This document shows, piece by piece, positions 56,031 to 64,000 of a stretch of 64,000 bases of DNA. The DNA is taken from positions 1,550,001 through 1,614,000 of the forward strand of contig NZ_CP053344.1 in assembly GCF_013113715.1 (NCBI RefSeq). Direction: 5' to 3'. A program made the translations under genes and the position numbers. Below the pieces are notes generated by a model that did no database searches, was not told the DNA's origin, and was given only the letters and a program-made list of their open reading frames with translations. The stretch's first letter is position 1, and each line of letters starts with the position of its first letter. This stretch comes from Herbiconiux sp. SALV-R1. Its GTDB lineage: Bacteria > Actinomycetota > Actinomycetes > Actinomycetales > Microbacteriaceae.

Positions 56031-56360
56031 CTAGATCGAGAAGCCGAGGGCGCGCATCATGTCGCGCCCGTCGTCGGTGATCTTCTCGGGGCCCCACGGC
56101 GGCATCCACACCCAGTTGATGCGGAACTGCTCGACGATGCCGTCGAGCGCCTCGGCCGTCTGCTCCTCGAGCACGTCGGTGAGGGGGCAGCCGGCACTGG
56201 TCAGCGTCATGTTGATGACGAGGGCGTTCTGCTCCTCGTCCCAGCCGAGGTCGTAGATCAGGCCGAGGTCGACGATGTTGACGCCGAGCTCAGGGTCCAT
56301 CACGTCTTTCAGCGCTTCTTCCACCTGGTCGAAGAGCTTCGGTTCGAGTGTCGTGACCAT
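56031..56360 (-). CDS. sufT: SufT/MIP18-like Fe-S assembly factor (DUF59)
   Basis: A 109-residue protein of the DUF59/PaaD group. The conserved MDPELGVNIVDLGLIYDL is at about residue 20, and the metal-binding SAGCPLTDVL near 55 has the invariant Cys. It helps mature Fe-S proteins. It follows sufC by four bases and is the last gene of the suf operon. No SufS or SufU gene lies between. Confidence 0.89.
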   Translation of the reverse strand: MVTTLEPKLFDQVEEALKDVMDPELGVNIVDLGLIYDLGWDEEQNALVINMTLTSAGCPLTDVLEEQTAEALDGIVEQFRINWVWMPPWGPEKITDDGRDMMRALGFSI

Positions 56361-56364
56361 TTCG

Positions 56365-57129
<765 letters not shown>

Positions 57130-57133
57130 GCTG

Positions 57134-57487
57134 CTACTCAACTACTTTCGTCACTGTCGGGTCGATGTAGATGTCCCCGTCGATCACCTCGATCTCGAAC
57201 ACGGGGACGGGCTCGTACGCCGGGAGCGTCAGCGGCTTCCCGGTCGCGAGCGAGAACTTGGAGCCGTGCGCCCAGCACTCGAGCGTGGGCCCCACGGCCT
57301 CCTGACCAGAGGGAGCGTCTTCGACGAAGCCCTCCGCCAACGAGATGTCTCCGTGGGTGCAGGTGTCGCCGATGGCGTGGCACTCCCCCGCCGAGTCTTT
57401 CACGAGTGCGATGGGCACTCCGCCGACCACGACGCGCAGCGCCTGGTTGACGGGCACGTCGTCGAACGCGCAGACCTTCTCAGCCAC
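57134..57487 (-). CDS. Rieske-type ferredoxin in the suf operon
   Basis: A 117-residue Rieske [2Fe-2S] protein, related to the small ferredoxin subunits of non-haem iron oxygenases. The cluster ligands are CTHGD (about residue 43) and CWAHGSKF (about 71). GTG 57487 overlaps the sufD stop by eight bases. Its position between sufD and sufC implies a role in electron supply for cluster assembly, which is inference. Confidence 0.9.
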   Translation of the reverse strand: MAEKVCAFDDVPVNQALRVVVGGVPIALVKDSAGECHAIGDTCTHGDISLAEGFVEDAPSGQEAVGPTLECWAHGSKFSLATGKPLTLPAYEPVPVFEIEVIDGDIYIDPTVTKVVE

Positions 57488-58622
57488 GAACGCCCTCCGC
57501 CGCCACGAGCTCGGCCTCGACGGCGGCCGACAGCCGCTCCTCGAGCGCCGGCGAGCCGATCTGCTGGATGATCTCGGCCAGGAACCCGCGCACGACGAGC
57601 CGCCGCGCCTCCTCCTCCGAGATGCCGCGCGACTGCAGGTAGAACAGCTGCTCGTCGTCGAAGCGCCCGGTCGACGACGCGTGGCCGGCGCCCACGATGT
57701 TGCCCGTCTCGATCTCGAGGTTCGGGATGCTGTCGGCCCGCGTTCCCTCGCTGAGCACGAGATTGCGGTTCTGCTCGTAGCTGTCGGTGCCGTCGGCATG
57801 CGGGCCGATGAGCACGTCGCCCACCCACACGGTGTGCGCGCCCTTGCCCTGGAGTGCTCCCTTGTAGTTGACCCGGCTGCGCGTGTCGGCGGCCACGTGG
57901 TCGATGTAGGGGCGCTGCTCGAAGTACTGCCCGGCGTCGGCGAAGTAGAGCCCGAGGGAGTCGATGGATGCTCCCCGCTCGACCAGGTGGATCGCCGGGT
58001 TCACCCGCACCACGTTGCCGCCGAGCGACACGATGACGTGCTTGAGCGACGCGTCGCGCCCGACCTTCGCGAAGTGGCTGGAGAGGTGGATCGCCGAGTC
58101 GTCCCACTCCTGCACCGTCACCACGGTGAGCTGCGCGTTGTCGCCGACGACGATCTCGACGTTCTCGGAGAGGTTCGCCGCCCCCGACTGCTCCAGGATG
58201 ACGACGCCCTTGCTGTTCGCGGCGGCCTCGATGATCACGTGCGCGGCCCGCGCCGCCCCGTCGAACCGATCCCGGCGAAGCACGAGCTCCGCCGAGTCCT
58301 CGCCAGAGACCAGCACGTGGATGGCCTTCTCGAACGACGACCAGGCGTTGGCCGAGGCGCGGTCTTCGGGGATCCCCGCCGAGCCGACCAGCGCATCCGT
58401 GCGGTCGATCCAGTTCACCGAGGTGCCTGCCGACTCCGAGTAGGTGAACGCCGTGGGCGAGCCGTCGAGCGCATCCGTGGTGAGGTGCTTGAACGTCGCC
58501 AGGGGCGCGAACTTCCACTCGAACTCGAGCCCGGTGACCTGGGCGAAGTCGTCGACGGAGGTGGAGGAGGGGCGTTCCGACCGGGTCTGGACGGGAACGA
58601 ATGCGGTTGCAGCGGCGGACAT
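57480..58622 (-). CDS. sufD: Fe-S cluster assembly protein SufD
   Basis: A 380-residue beta-helical scaffold protein. The C-terminal SSTGRFDDEQLFYLQSRGISEEEARRLVV pattern (SRGI, EEEA) is shared with SufB, and the core contains HTVWVGDVLI and the NRNLVLSEG motif with GHASS. It forms the SufBC2D complex. It starts directly next to the sufB stop with no gap. Confidence 0.94.
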   Translation of the reverse strand: MSAAATAFVPVQTRSERPSSTSVDDFAQVTGLEFEWKFAPLATFKHLTTDALDGSPTAFTYSESAGTSVNWIDRTDALVGSAGIPEDRASANAWSSFEKAIHVLVSGEDSAELVLRRDRFDGAARAAHVIIEAAANSKGVVILEQSGAANLSENVEIVVGDNAQLTVVTVQEWDDSAIHLSSHFAKVGRDASLKHVIVSLGGNVVRVNPAIHLVERGASIDSLGLYFADAGQYFEQRPYIDHVAADTRSRVNYKGALQGKGAHTVWVGDVLIGPHADGTDSYEQNRNLVLSEGTRADSIPNLEIETGNIVGAGHASSTGRFDDEQLFYLQSRGISEEEARRLVVRGFLAEIIQQIGSPALEERLSAAVEAELVAAEGVRG

Positions 58623-60041
58623 CTAGCCTACGGAGCCTTCCATGCCCATCTCGATGAGCTTGTTGAGTTCGAGCGCGTACTCCATCGGGAGCTCGCGGGC
58701 GATCGGCTCGATGAAGCCGCGCACGATCATCGCCATCGCCTCGTCTTCGGGGAGGCCCCGCGACATGAGGTAGAACAGCTGCTCCTCCGAGACCTTCGAC
58801 ACGGTGGCCTCGTGGCCGAGCTGCACGTCGTCGACACGGATGTCGATGGCCGGGTAGGTGTCGGAGCGCGAGATGGTGTCGACCAGCAGCGCGTCGCAGC
58901 GCACTGTGTTGGCCGAGTGGTGCGCGTTCTCGGCGACGCGGATCTCTCCGCGGTAGCCGGCCCGCCCGCCGCCGCGCGCGATCGACTTCGAGACGATCGA
59001 CGACTGCGTGTGCGGCGCCATGTGGATCATCTTCGCGCCGGCGTCCTGGTGCTGGCCGGGGCCCGCGAAGGCGACGGAGAGGGTCTCGCCCTTGGCGCGC
59101 TCGCCGACCAGGTAGATCGACGGGTACTTCATGGTGACCTTCGAGCCGATGTTGCCGTCGATCCACTCCATCGTCGCGCCCTCGTGCGCGATGGCGCGCT
59201 TGGTGACGAGGTTGTAGACGTTGTTCGACCAGTTCTGGATGGTCGTGTACCGCACCCGGGCGTTCTTCTTGACGATGATCTCGACGACCGCCGAGTGCAG
59301 CGAGTCGCTCTTGTAGATGGGGGCCGTGCATCCTTCGATGTAGTGCACGTAGGAGCCCTCGTCGGCGATGATGAGCGTGCGCTCGAACTGGCCCATGTTC
59401 TCGGTGTTGATGCGGAAGTAGGCCTGCAGCGGGATCTCGACGTGCACGCCCTTCGGCACGTAGACGAACGAGCCGCCCGACCACACGGCGGTGTTCAGCG
59501 CGGCGAACTTGTTGTCGCCCGAGGGGATGACGGTGCCGAAGTACTCGGTGAAGAACTCGGGGTGCTCGCGCAGCGCGGTGTCGGTGTCCATGAAGATGAC
59601 GCCCTGGGCCTCGAGGTCTTCACGGATCTGGTGGTACACCACCTCCGACTCGTATTGCGCGGCGACGCCGGAGACCAGGCGCTGACGCTCGGCCTCGGGG
59701 ATGCCGAGCTTCTCGTAGGTGTTCTTGATGTCTTCGGGCAGGTCGTCCCAGGTCTGGGCCTGCTTCTCGGTCGAGCGCACGAAGTACTTGATGTTGTCGA
59801 AGTCGATGCCCGAGAGGTCGGCGCCCCAGGTGGGCATGGGCTTGCGGCCGAAGATCGTGAGGGCCTTGAGCCGGGTCTGGAGCATCCAGTCGGGTTCGTT
59901 CTTCAGCTCGGAGATGTTCGTCACGACTGCCTCGTCGATGCCTCGACGAGCGGATGCTCCTGCCGTGTCGGTGTCCGACCACCCGAACTCGTACACGCCG
60001 AGGTTCTCGAGTTCCGGTCGGTCGATGAGCACGTCTGACAT
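58623..60041 (-). CDS. sufB: Fe-S cluster assembly protein SufB
   Basis: A 472-residue scaffold protein. [29 protein letters not shown] with the conserved Cys, and [20 protein letters not shown] are all diagnostic. ATG 60041 is used because GGAAGGGAG lies upstream; an in-frame upstream start adds 21 residues without support. SufB is the first gene of sufB-sufD-Rieske-sufC-sufT. No SufR regulator is adjacent. Confidence 0.96.
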   Translation of the reverse strand: MSDVLIDRPELENLGVYEFGWSDTDTAGASARRGIDEAVVTNISELKNEPDWMLQTRLKALTIFGRKPMPTWGADLSGIDFDNIKYFVRSTEKQAQTWDDLPEDIKNTYEKLGIPEAERQRLVSGVAAQYESEVVYHQIREDLEAQGVIFMDTDTALREHPEFFTEYFGTVIPSGDNKFAALNTAVWSGGSFVYVPKGVHVEIPLQAYFRINTENMGQFERTLIIADEGSYVHYIEGCTAPIYKSDSLHSAVVEIIVKKNARVRYTTIQNWSNNVYNLVTKRAIAHEGATMEWIDGNIGSKVTMKYPSIYLVGERAKGETLSVAFAGPGQHQDAGAKMIHMAPHTQSSIVSKSIARGGGRAGYRGEIRVAENAHHSANTVRCDALLVDTISRSDTYPAIDIRVDDVQLGHEATVSKVSEEQLFYLMSRGLPEDEAMAMIVRGFIEPIARELPMEYALELNKLIEMGMEGSVG

Positions 60042-60160
60042 GACTGACTCCCTTCCTTGCTGCTGGTGACCCACTGAGGTCAACTCCGCAGAGGTCTCCG
60101 CCATTCCGGCGGCCGACGACCCTCCGTCAAATCCAGCGGCTCGGGTGTCGGGATGTGAAC

Positions 60161-61126
60161 CTACGCGTTAAGAGCGTGTTCCTGAACCTTCATTGTATAC
60201 GTGGTGGCCGGGCGCGGGGCGAAGAGCCGCGGATGCAGGTCGAGCAGCACGCGGAGCGCACCGACCCACACCAGGGCGGAGCCCAGGAGGTGCAGCACGA
60301 CCATCCACTCCGGCAGGCCGAGCAGCGCCTGGGCGATGCCGAGGGCGGCCTGCAGCACGACCACGACGACGAAGGTGACGACGCGGCGGAGCGCCAGCGA
60401 CGCCCCGGGAACCCGGCGCACGCCCACGAGGAGCACGACGCCGAGCACCAGCACCACCACGCCGAGCACACCGTGCACCACGGTCACCTGCTCCCACACG
60501 AACGCCATGCGCGGCACGTCGGCCGAGTCACCGGCGTGCGGGCCGGTGCCGGTGACGAGCGTGCCGACCAGGATGAGCACGGCGGTGGCGATGACGAGCA
60601 CCCACGCGAGAGCGCCGATCCAGCGCGGGAAGCTCGCATCCGCCGTCTGGCCGCGGTGCGCCCGGTGCCAGGTGAGGGTCGTGGTGGTGAGCAGCGCGAT
60701 CGCCATCACGAAGTGCATGGCGACGACCCAGGGGTTCAGCTCGGTGAGCACGGTCACGCCGCCGGCCAGCGCGTTCACGACGACCAGCCAGAACTGCGAC
60801 CAGGCCAGCCGGGTCATGCTGCGCTCGCGCGGCTTCTGCAGCCGCGCTGCCACGATCGCCCAGCCCACGGCGGCGATGAGCACGCCGGTGAGCACGCGGT
60901 TGGCGAACTCGATGAAGCCGTGGATGCCGAGCTCGGGGGTGGTGGTGAGCGAACCGTCGTCGCAGGCGGGCCAGGTGGGGCAGCCGAGGCCCGAGCCCGT
61001 GACCCGCACCACTCCCCCGGTGATGATGATGAGGATGCTCACCACGAGCGCCGCGGTCGTGCCCCAGCGGAGGGCGCGCGGGCTGAGGGTGACGCGGTCG
61101 GCGAGGAAGCCGAAGGGGGTCTGCAC
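60161..61126 (-). CDS. ctaA: haem A synthase CtaA/COX15
   Basis: A 321-residue membrane protein that converts haem O to haem A for aa3 oxidase. About eight helices are visible. The haem ligand histidines are in [29 protein letters not shown] and VLHLLGSA, and the CPTWPAC loop (about residue 50) holds the two conserved cysteines. It follows ctaB by nine bases. Confidence 0.93.
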   Translation of the reverse strand: MQTPFGFLADRVTLSPRALRWGTTAALVVSILIIITGGVVRVTGSGLGCPTWPACDDGSLTTTPELGIHGFIEFANRVLTGVLIAAVGWAIVAARLQKPRERSMTRLAWSQFWLVVVNALAGGVTVLTELNPWVVAMHFVMAIALLTTTTLTWHRAHRGQTADASFPRWIGALAWVLVIATAVLILVGTLVTGTGPHAGDSADVPRMAFVWEQVTVVHGVLGVVVLVLGVVLLVGVRRVPGASLALRRVVTFVVVVVLQAALGIAQALLGLPEWMVVLHLLGSALVWVGALRVLLDLHPRLFAPRPATTYTMKVQEHALNA

Positions 61127-61135
61127 GGGCGGCTC

Positions 61136-62065
61136 CTAGAAGCGGAAGAGCGGAACCAGCGGGTCGATCGCCACCGCCAGGAAGATCAGCGTGAGGTAGG
61201 TGATCGAGCCGTGGAACACGCGCATCGGCTTGATCGAGAGGTCGCGGATCGACCTGCTGTACAGGCGGTGCGACTCGTAGAGGAACCAGGCGCCCGCGAC
61301 GACCGCCGTGCCGGCGTAGATGAGGCCCATGTGCCCGACCGGGATGAGCAGCAGCGAGCAGGCCACCATCGCCCAGGCGTACAGCACGATCTGCAGGCCC
61401 ACCACGACGCGGCCGCGCACGACCGCGAGCATGGGCACGCCCGCGGTCTTGTAGTCGGCGCGGTACTTCATCGACAGCGGCCAATAGTGCGGGGGCGTCC
61501 AGAGGAAGATGATGCCGAAGAGGATGAGCGCCTCCCACGACAGCGAGTTCGTGACGGCCGCCCAGCCGATGAGCACGGGCATGCAGCCGGCGGTGCCGCC
61601 CCAGACGATGTTCTGCGGGGTGCGGCGCTTCAGCACCAGCGTGTAGAGCAGCACGTAGATGAGGATGGCGGCGAGCGAGAGGGATGCGGCGAGCAGGTTG
61701 GTGAACACCGCCAGCCAGACGATGGAGACGACGCCGAGCGTCCACGCGAACACGAGCGCCTCGCGGTCGGAGAGCACCCCGGTGACCAGCGGCCGCTTCG
61801 AGGTGCGGTCCATCACCCGGTCGATGTCGCGGTCGAAGTAGCAGTTGAACGCGCCCGCGGAGCCCGCCGAGAGCGCGCCGCCGATGAGCGTGGCGAACAC
61901 CAGCCAGAGGTTCGGGATGCCGCCCTGGGCCAGGATCATGACCGGAACGGTGGTCACCAGGAGGAGCTCGATCACCCGAGGTTTGGTGAGGGCGATGTAG
62001 CCCTTCACCTTGTCTCTCGGGCTGAACCGCCGCTCGACTACCCGGCCGTCAACCGCTACGTCCAT
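61136..62065 (-). CDS. ctaB: haem O synthase (protohaem IX farnesyltransferase)
   Basis: A 309-residue UbiA-family prenyltransferase. The prenyl-binding [15 protein letters not shown] (NxxxDxxxD) is at about residue 77, and a second Asp-rich motif reads [13 protein letters not shown]. About nine membrane helices are visible. It provides haem O to CtaA. GAGGAGCG precedes the ATG. Confidence 0.95.
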   Translation of the reverse strand: MDVAVDGRVVERRFSPRDKVKGYIALTKPRVIELLLVTTVPVMILAQGGIPNLWLVFATLIGGALSAGSAGAFNCYFDRDIDRVMDRTSKRPLVTGVLSDREALVFAWTLGVVSIVWLAVFTNLLAASLSLAAILIYVLLYTLVLKRRTPQNIVWGGTAGCMPVLIGWAAVTNSLSWEALILFGIIFLWTPPHYWPLSMKYRADYKTAGVPMLAVVRGRVVVGLQIVLYAWAMVACSLLLIPVGHMGLIYAGTAVVAGAWFLYESHRLYSRSIRDLSIKPMRVFHGSITYLTLIFLAVAIDPLVPLFRF

Positions 62066-62104
62066 CGCTCCTCATTTACCTACCCGGTGAAAGTCCCCGC
62101 GAGC

Positions 62105-62110
62105 AGTCTA
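62105..62110 (-). promoter_or_regulatory. -10-like TAGACT upstream of ctaB
   Basis: TAGACT on the minus strand lies 39 bases before the ctaB ATG, in the divergent region shared with the transketolase gene. Confidence 0.4.
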
Positions 62111-62142
62111 TTCGATGGGGGCGCCCGACCCGTCCGCCTCGA

Positions 62143-62148
62143 TATGAT
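62143..62148 (+). promoter_or_regulatory. -10-like TATGAT upstream of transketolase
   Basis: TATGAT lies 126 bases before the transketolase GTG. The long leader between them contains AGAAGGG near the start but no riboswitch I recognise. Confidence 0.4.
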
Positions 62149-62274
62149 GGAGGTGCGACGCTGACGTGGTGACGATGGCCCCTGCGCAGGGTGCGTGAGG
62201 CCCGTCCGAGACGTCGGCAACTCACTACCGGTACCCGCTGACGGGTCCGCACTCCAGAAGGGTCGAAATTCCTC

Positions 62275-64000
62275 GTGGCCACACTCCAATGGGAACCCAT
62301 TGACGACAAAGCCGTCACCACCGCCAAGATCCTCGCGGCCGACGCCGTCGAGAAGGTCGGCAACGGCCACCCGGGCACGGCGATCAGCCTGGCCCCTGCG
62401 GCATACCTCCTGTTCCAGAAGGTCATGCGCCGCGACCCCTCCGACCAGCACTGGATCGGGCGCGACCGCTTCATCCTCTCGGTGGGCCACTCCTCCCTCA
62501 CCCAGTACATCCAGCTCTACCTCGGCGGCTACGGCCTCGAGCTCGACGACCTCAAGGCGCTCCGCACCTGGGGCTCGCTGACGCCCGGCCACCCCGAGTA
62601 CGGCCACACCGACGGCGTCGAGATCACCACCGGCCCGCTCGGCCAGGGCCTCGCCTCCTCCGTCGGCTTCGCCTACGCCCAGCGCTTCGAGCGCGGCCTG
62701 TTCGACCCCGAGGCGGCGCCCGGCACCAGCCCGTTCGACCACCACACCTACGTCATCGCGGGCGACGGCGACATGGAGGAGGGCGTCACCAGCGAGGCCT
62801 CCTCGCTCGCCGGCCACCAGCAGCTCGGCAACCTCATCGCGATCTACGACTCGAACCAGATCTCGATCGAGGACGACACGAACATCGCCTTCACCGAAGA
62901 CGTGCGGGCCCGCTACGAGGCCTACCACTGGCACGTGCAGGTCGTCGACTGGAAGAAGACCGGCGAGTACGTGGAAGACGTGCACGCGCTGTTCGATGCG
63001 ATCGAGGCGGCGAAGGCCGAGACCTCGAAGCCGTCGCTCATCATCCTGAAGACCATCATCGGCTGGCCGTCGCCGAAGAAGCAGAACACCGGCAAGATCC
63101 ACGGCTCGGCGCTCGGCGCCGACGAGCTGAAAGGCCTGAAGGAGGTGCTCGGGGCCGACCCCGAGCAGCACTTCGCCGTCGCCGACGAGGTCATCGAGCA
63201 CACCCGCGGCGCGATCGCCCGCGGCGCCGAGGAGCGCGCCGAGTGGCAGAAGGGCTTCGACGCCTGGGCTGCAGCCAACCCCGAGAAGAAGGCGCTCCTC
63301 GACCGGCTCGAGGCCGGCGAGCTCCCCGAGGACATCGAGTCGGTGCTCCCCGTCTTCGAGGCGGGCAAAGAGGTCTCGACCCGCGCCGCCTCCGGCAAGG
63401 TCATCAACGCCCTCGCCGGCTCCCTCCCCGAGTTCTGGGGCGGTTCGGCCGACCTCGCCGAGTCGAACAACACCACCATCGAGTCGGCGGCGTCGTTCGT
63501 GCCGGCCGAGCACTCCACCCACGAGTGGTCGGGCAACCCCTACGGCCGCGTGCTGCACTTCGGCATCCGCGAGCACGCCATGGGCTCGATCCTCAACGGC
63601 ATCGTGCTGCACGGCAAGACCCGCCCGTTCGGCGGCACCTTCCTCATCTTCAGCGACTACATGCGCCCCGCTGTGCGTCTTGCCGCCCTCATGAAGGTCC
63701 CCGCCATCTACGTCTGGACCCACGACTCCGTGGCGCTCGGCGAAGACGGCCCCACCCACCAGCCGATCGAGCAGCTCGCCACGCTCCGCGCCATCCCCGG
63801 TCTCGACGTGGTGCGCCCCGCCGACGCCAACGAGGTGGCCTACGCCTGGCTCACCATCCTCGGCCGTCACCACAACCCGGCCGGCATCGCCCTCACCCGC
63901 CAGAACATCCCGGTGTTCGAGCGTGGCGAAGGTGAAGCATCCGGCGACGTCTTCGCTTCGGCGGCCAACACCTCGAAGGGCGCCTACGTGCTCGCCGAGG
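62275..64000 (+). CDS. tkt: transketolase (partial, runs off the window)
   Basis: The frame is open from GTG 62275 to the window end (575 codons of about 700). It is a thiamine-diphosphate enzyme of the pentose phosphate pathway. VEKVGNGHPGTAIS holds the first conserved His, IAGDGDMEEGVTSEASSLAGH is the ThDP-binding GDG motif region, and HFGIREHAMGSILNG and FSDYMRPAVRLAAL belong to the pyrimidine-binding domain. The frame enters the C-terminal part at the edge. Its position divergent from ctaB is the standard actinobacterial order. Confidence 0.95.
   Translation, partial: MATLQWEPIDDKAVTTAKILAADAVEKVGNGHPGTAISLAPAAYLLFQKVMRRDPSDQHWIGRDRFILSVGHSSLTQYIQLYLGGYGLELDDLKALRTWGSLTPGHPEYGHTDGVEITTGPLGQGLASSVGFAYAQRFERGLFDPEAAPGTSPFDHHTYVIAGDGDMEEGVTSEASSLAGHQQLGNLIAIYDSNQISIEDDTNIAFTEDVRARYEAYHWHVQVVDWKKTGEYVEDVHALFDAIEAAKAETSKPSLIILKTIIGWPSPKKQNTGKIHGSALGADELKGLKEVLGADPEQHFAVADEVIEHTRGAIARGAEERAEWQKGFDAWAAANPEKKALLDRLEAGELPEDIESVLPVFEAGKEVSTRAASGKVINALAGSLPEFWGGSADLAESNNTTIESAASFVPAEHSTHEWSGNPYGRVLHFGIREHAMGSILNGIVLHGKTRPFGGTFLIFSDYMRPAVRLAALMKVPAIYVWTHDSVALGEDGPTHQPIEQLATLRAIPGLDVVRPADANEVAYAWLTILGRHHNPAGIALTRQNIPVFERGEGEASGDVFASAANTSKGAYVLAE

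Noticed and set aside
57345-60038. Plus-strand frame of about 900 codons opposite sufB and sufD
   Set aside because: Val/Asp/Gly/Arg-rich sequence without domains, opposite two conserved genes.

Overview
The window is 64 kb of high-GC (roughly 69%), densely coding actinobacterial chromosome. RbpA, mycothiol ligase MshC, the PafB/PafC pair, the HelY-type helicase, type B L31 without zinc cysteines and a SufB-SufD-Rieske-SufC-SufT order together point to Actinomycetota, most likely family Microbacteriaceae; the genus cannot be fixed from the sequence. Apart from one palindrome-bounded gene near 55 kb and one decayed gene near 8.5 kb it reads as core chromosome. No insertion sequence, prophage, CRISPR array or rRNA was seen; there is one tRNA.

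Layout. 0-2 kb: tail of an unknown gene, a small membrane protein and a GT39-type glycosyltransferase. 2-9 kb: a short UvrA-like protein and a MacB-type efflux operon (permease, ATPase, adaptor) whose fourth gene is broken. 9-14 kb: HdeD-like protein, NUDIX hydrolase, atypical SDR, NfeD/SPFH pair, GDPD and RbpA. 14-27 kb: Lnt, HelY, TatC, TatA, PafC, PafB, FKBP, TrmI, HAD, PAC2 and MshC, which is the usual neighbourhood of the Pup-proteasome but without the pup, prc, arc, dop and pafA genes. 27-40 kb: UppP, an M20 peptidase, tRNA-Leu(GAG), a molybdopterin oxidoreductase with its flavin reductase, a POT transporter, an SF2 helicase, SGNH hydrolase, D,D-carboxypeptidase, APC permease, SpoU methyltransferase and sirtuin.

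40-54 kb: histidine phosphatase, GT4, alpha/beta hydrolase, trehalose synthase, a DnaQ-like exonuclease, HEAT-like protein, L31, ABC ATPase, divergent GlgA and GlgC, SerB, FabG, DUF3099, SURF1 and an ABC-F protein. 55-64 kb: a DUF559 (Vsr-like) gene between two related palindromes, the Suf operon, CtaA and CtaB, and a transketolase that runs off the end. TreS, GlgA and GlgC handle alpha-glucan and trehalose; SURF1, CtaA and CtaB serve haem-copper oxidase assembly; the Suf genes build Fe-S clusters.

A recurring signal is a -10-like hexamer (TANNNT or a close relative) placed 6-8 bases before an ATG or GTG that has no Shine-Dalgarno sequence. It occurs before at least 17 genes, points to many leaderless transcripts, and was used here to choose starts.
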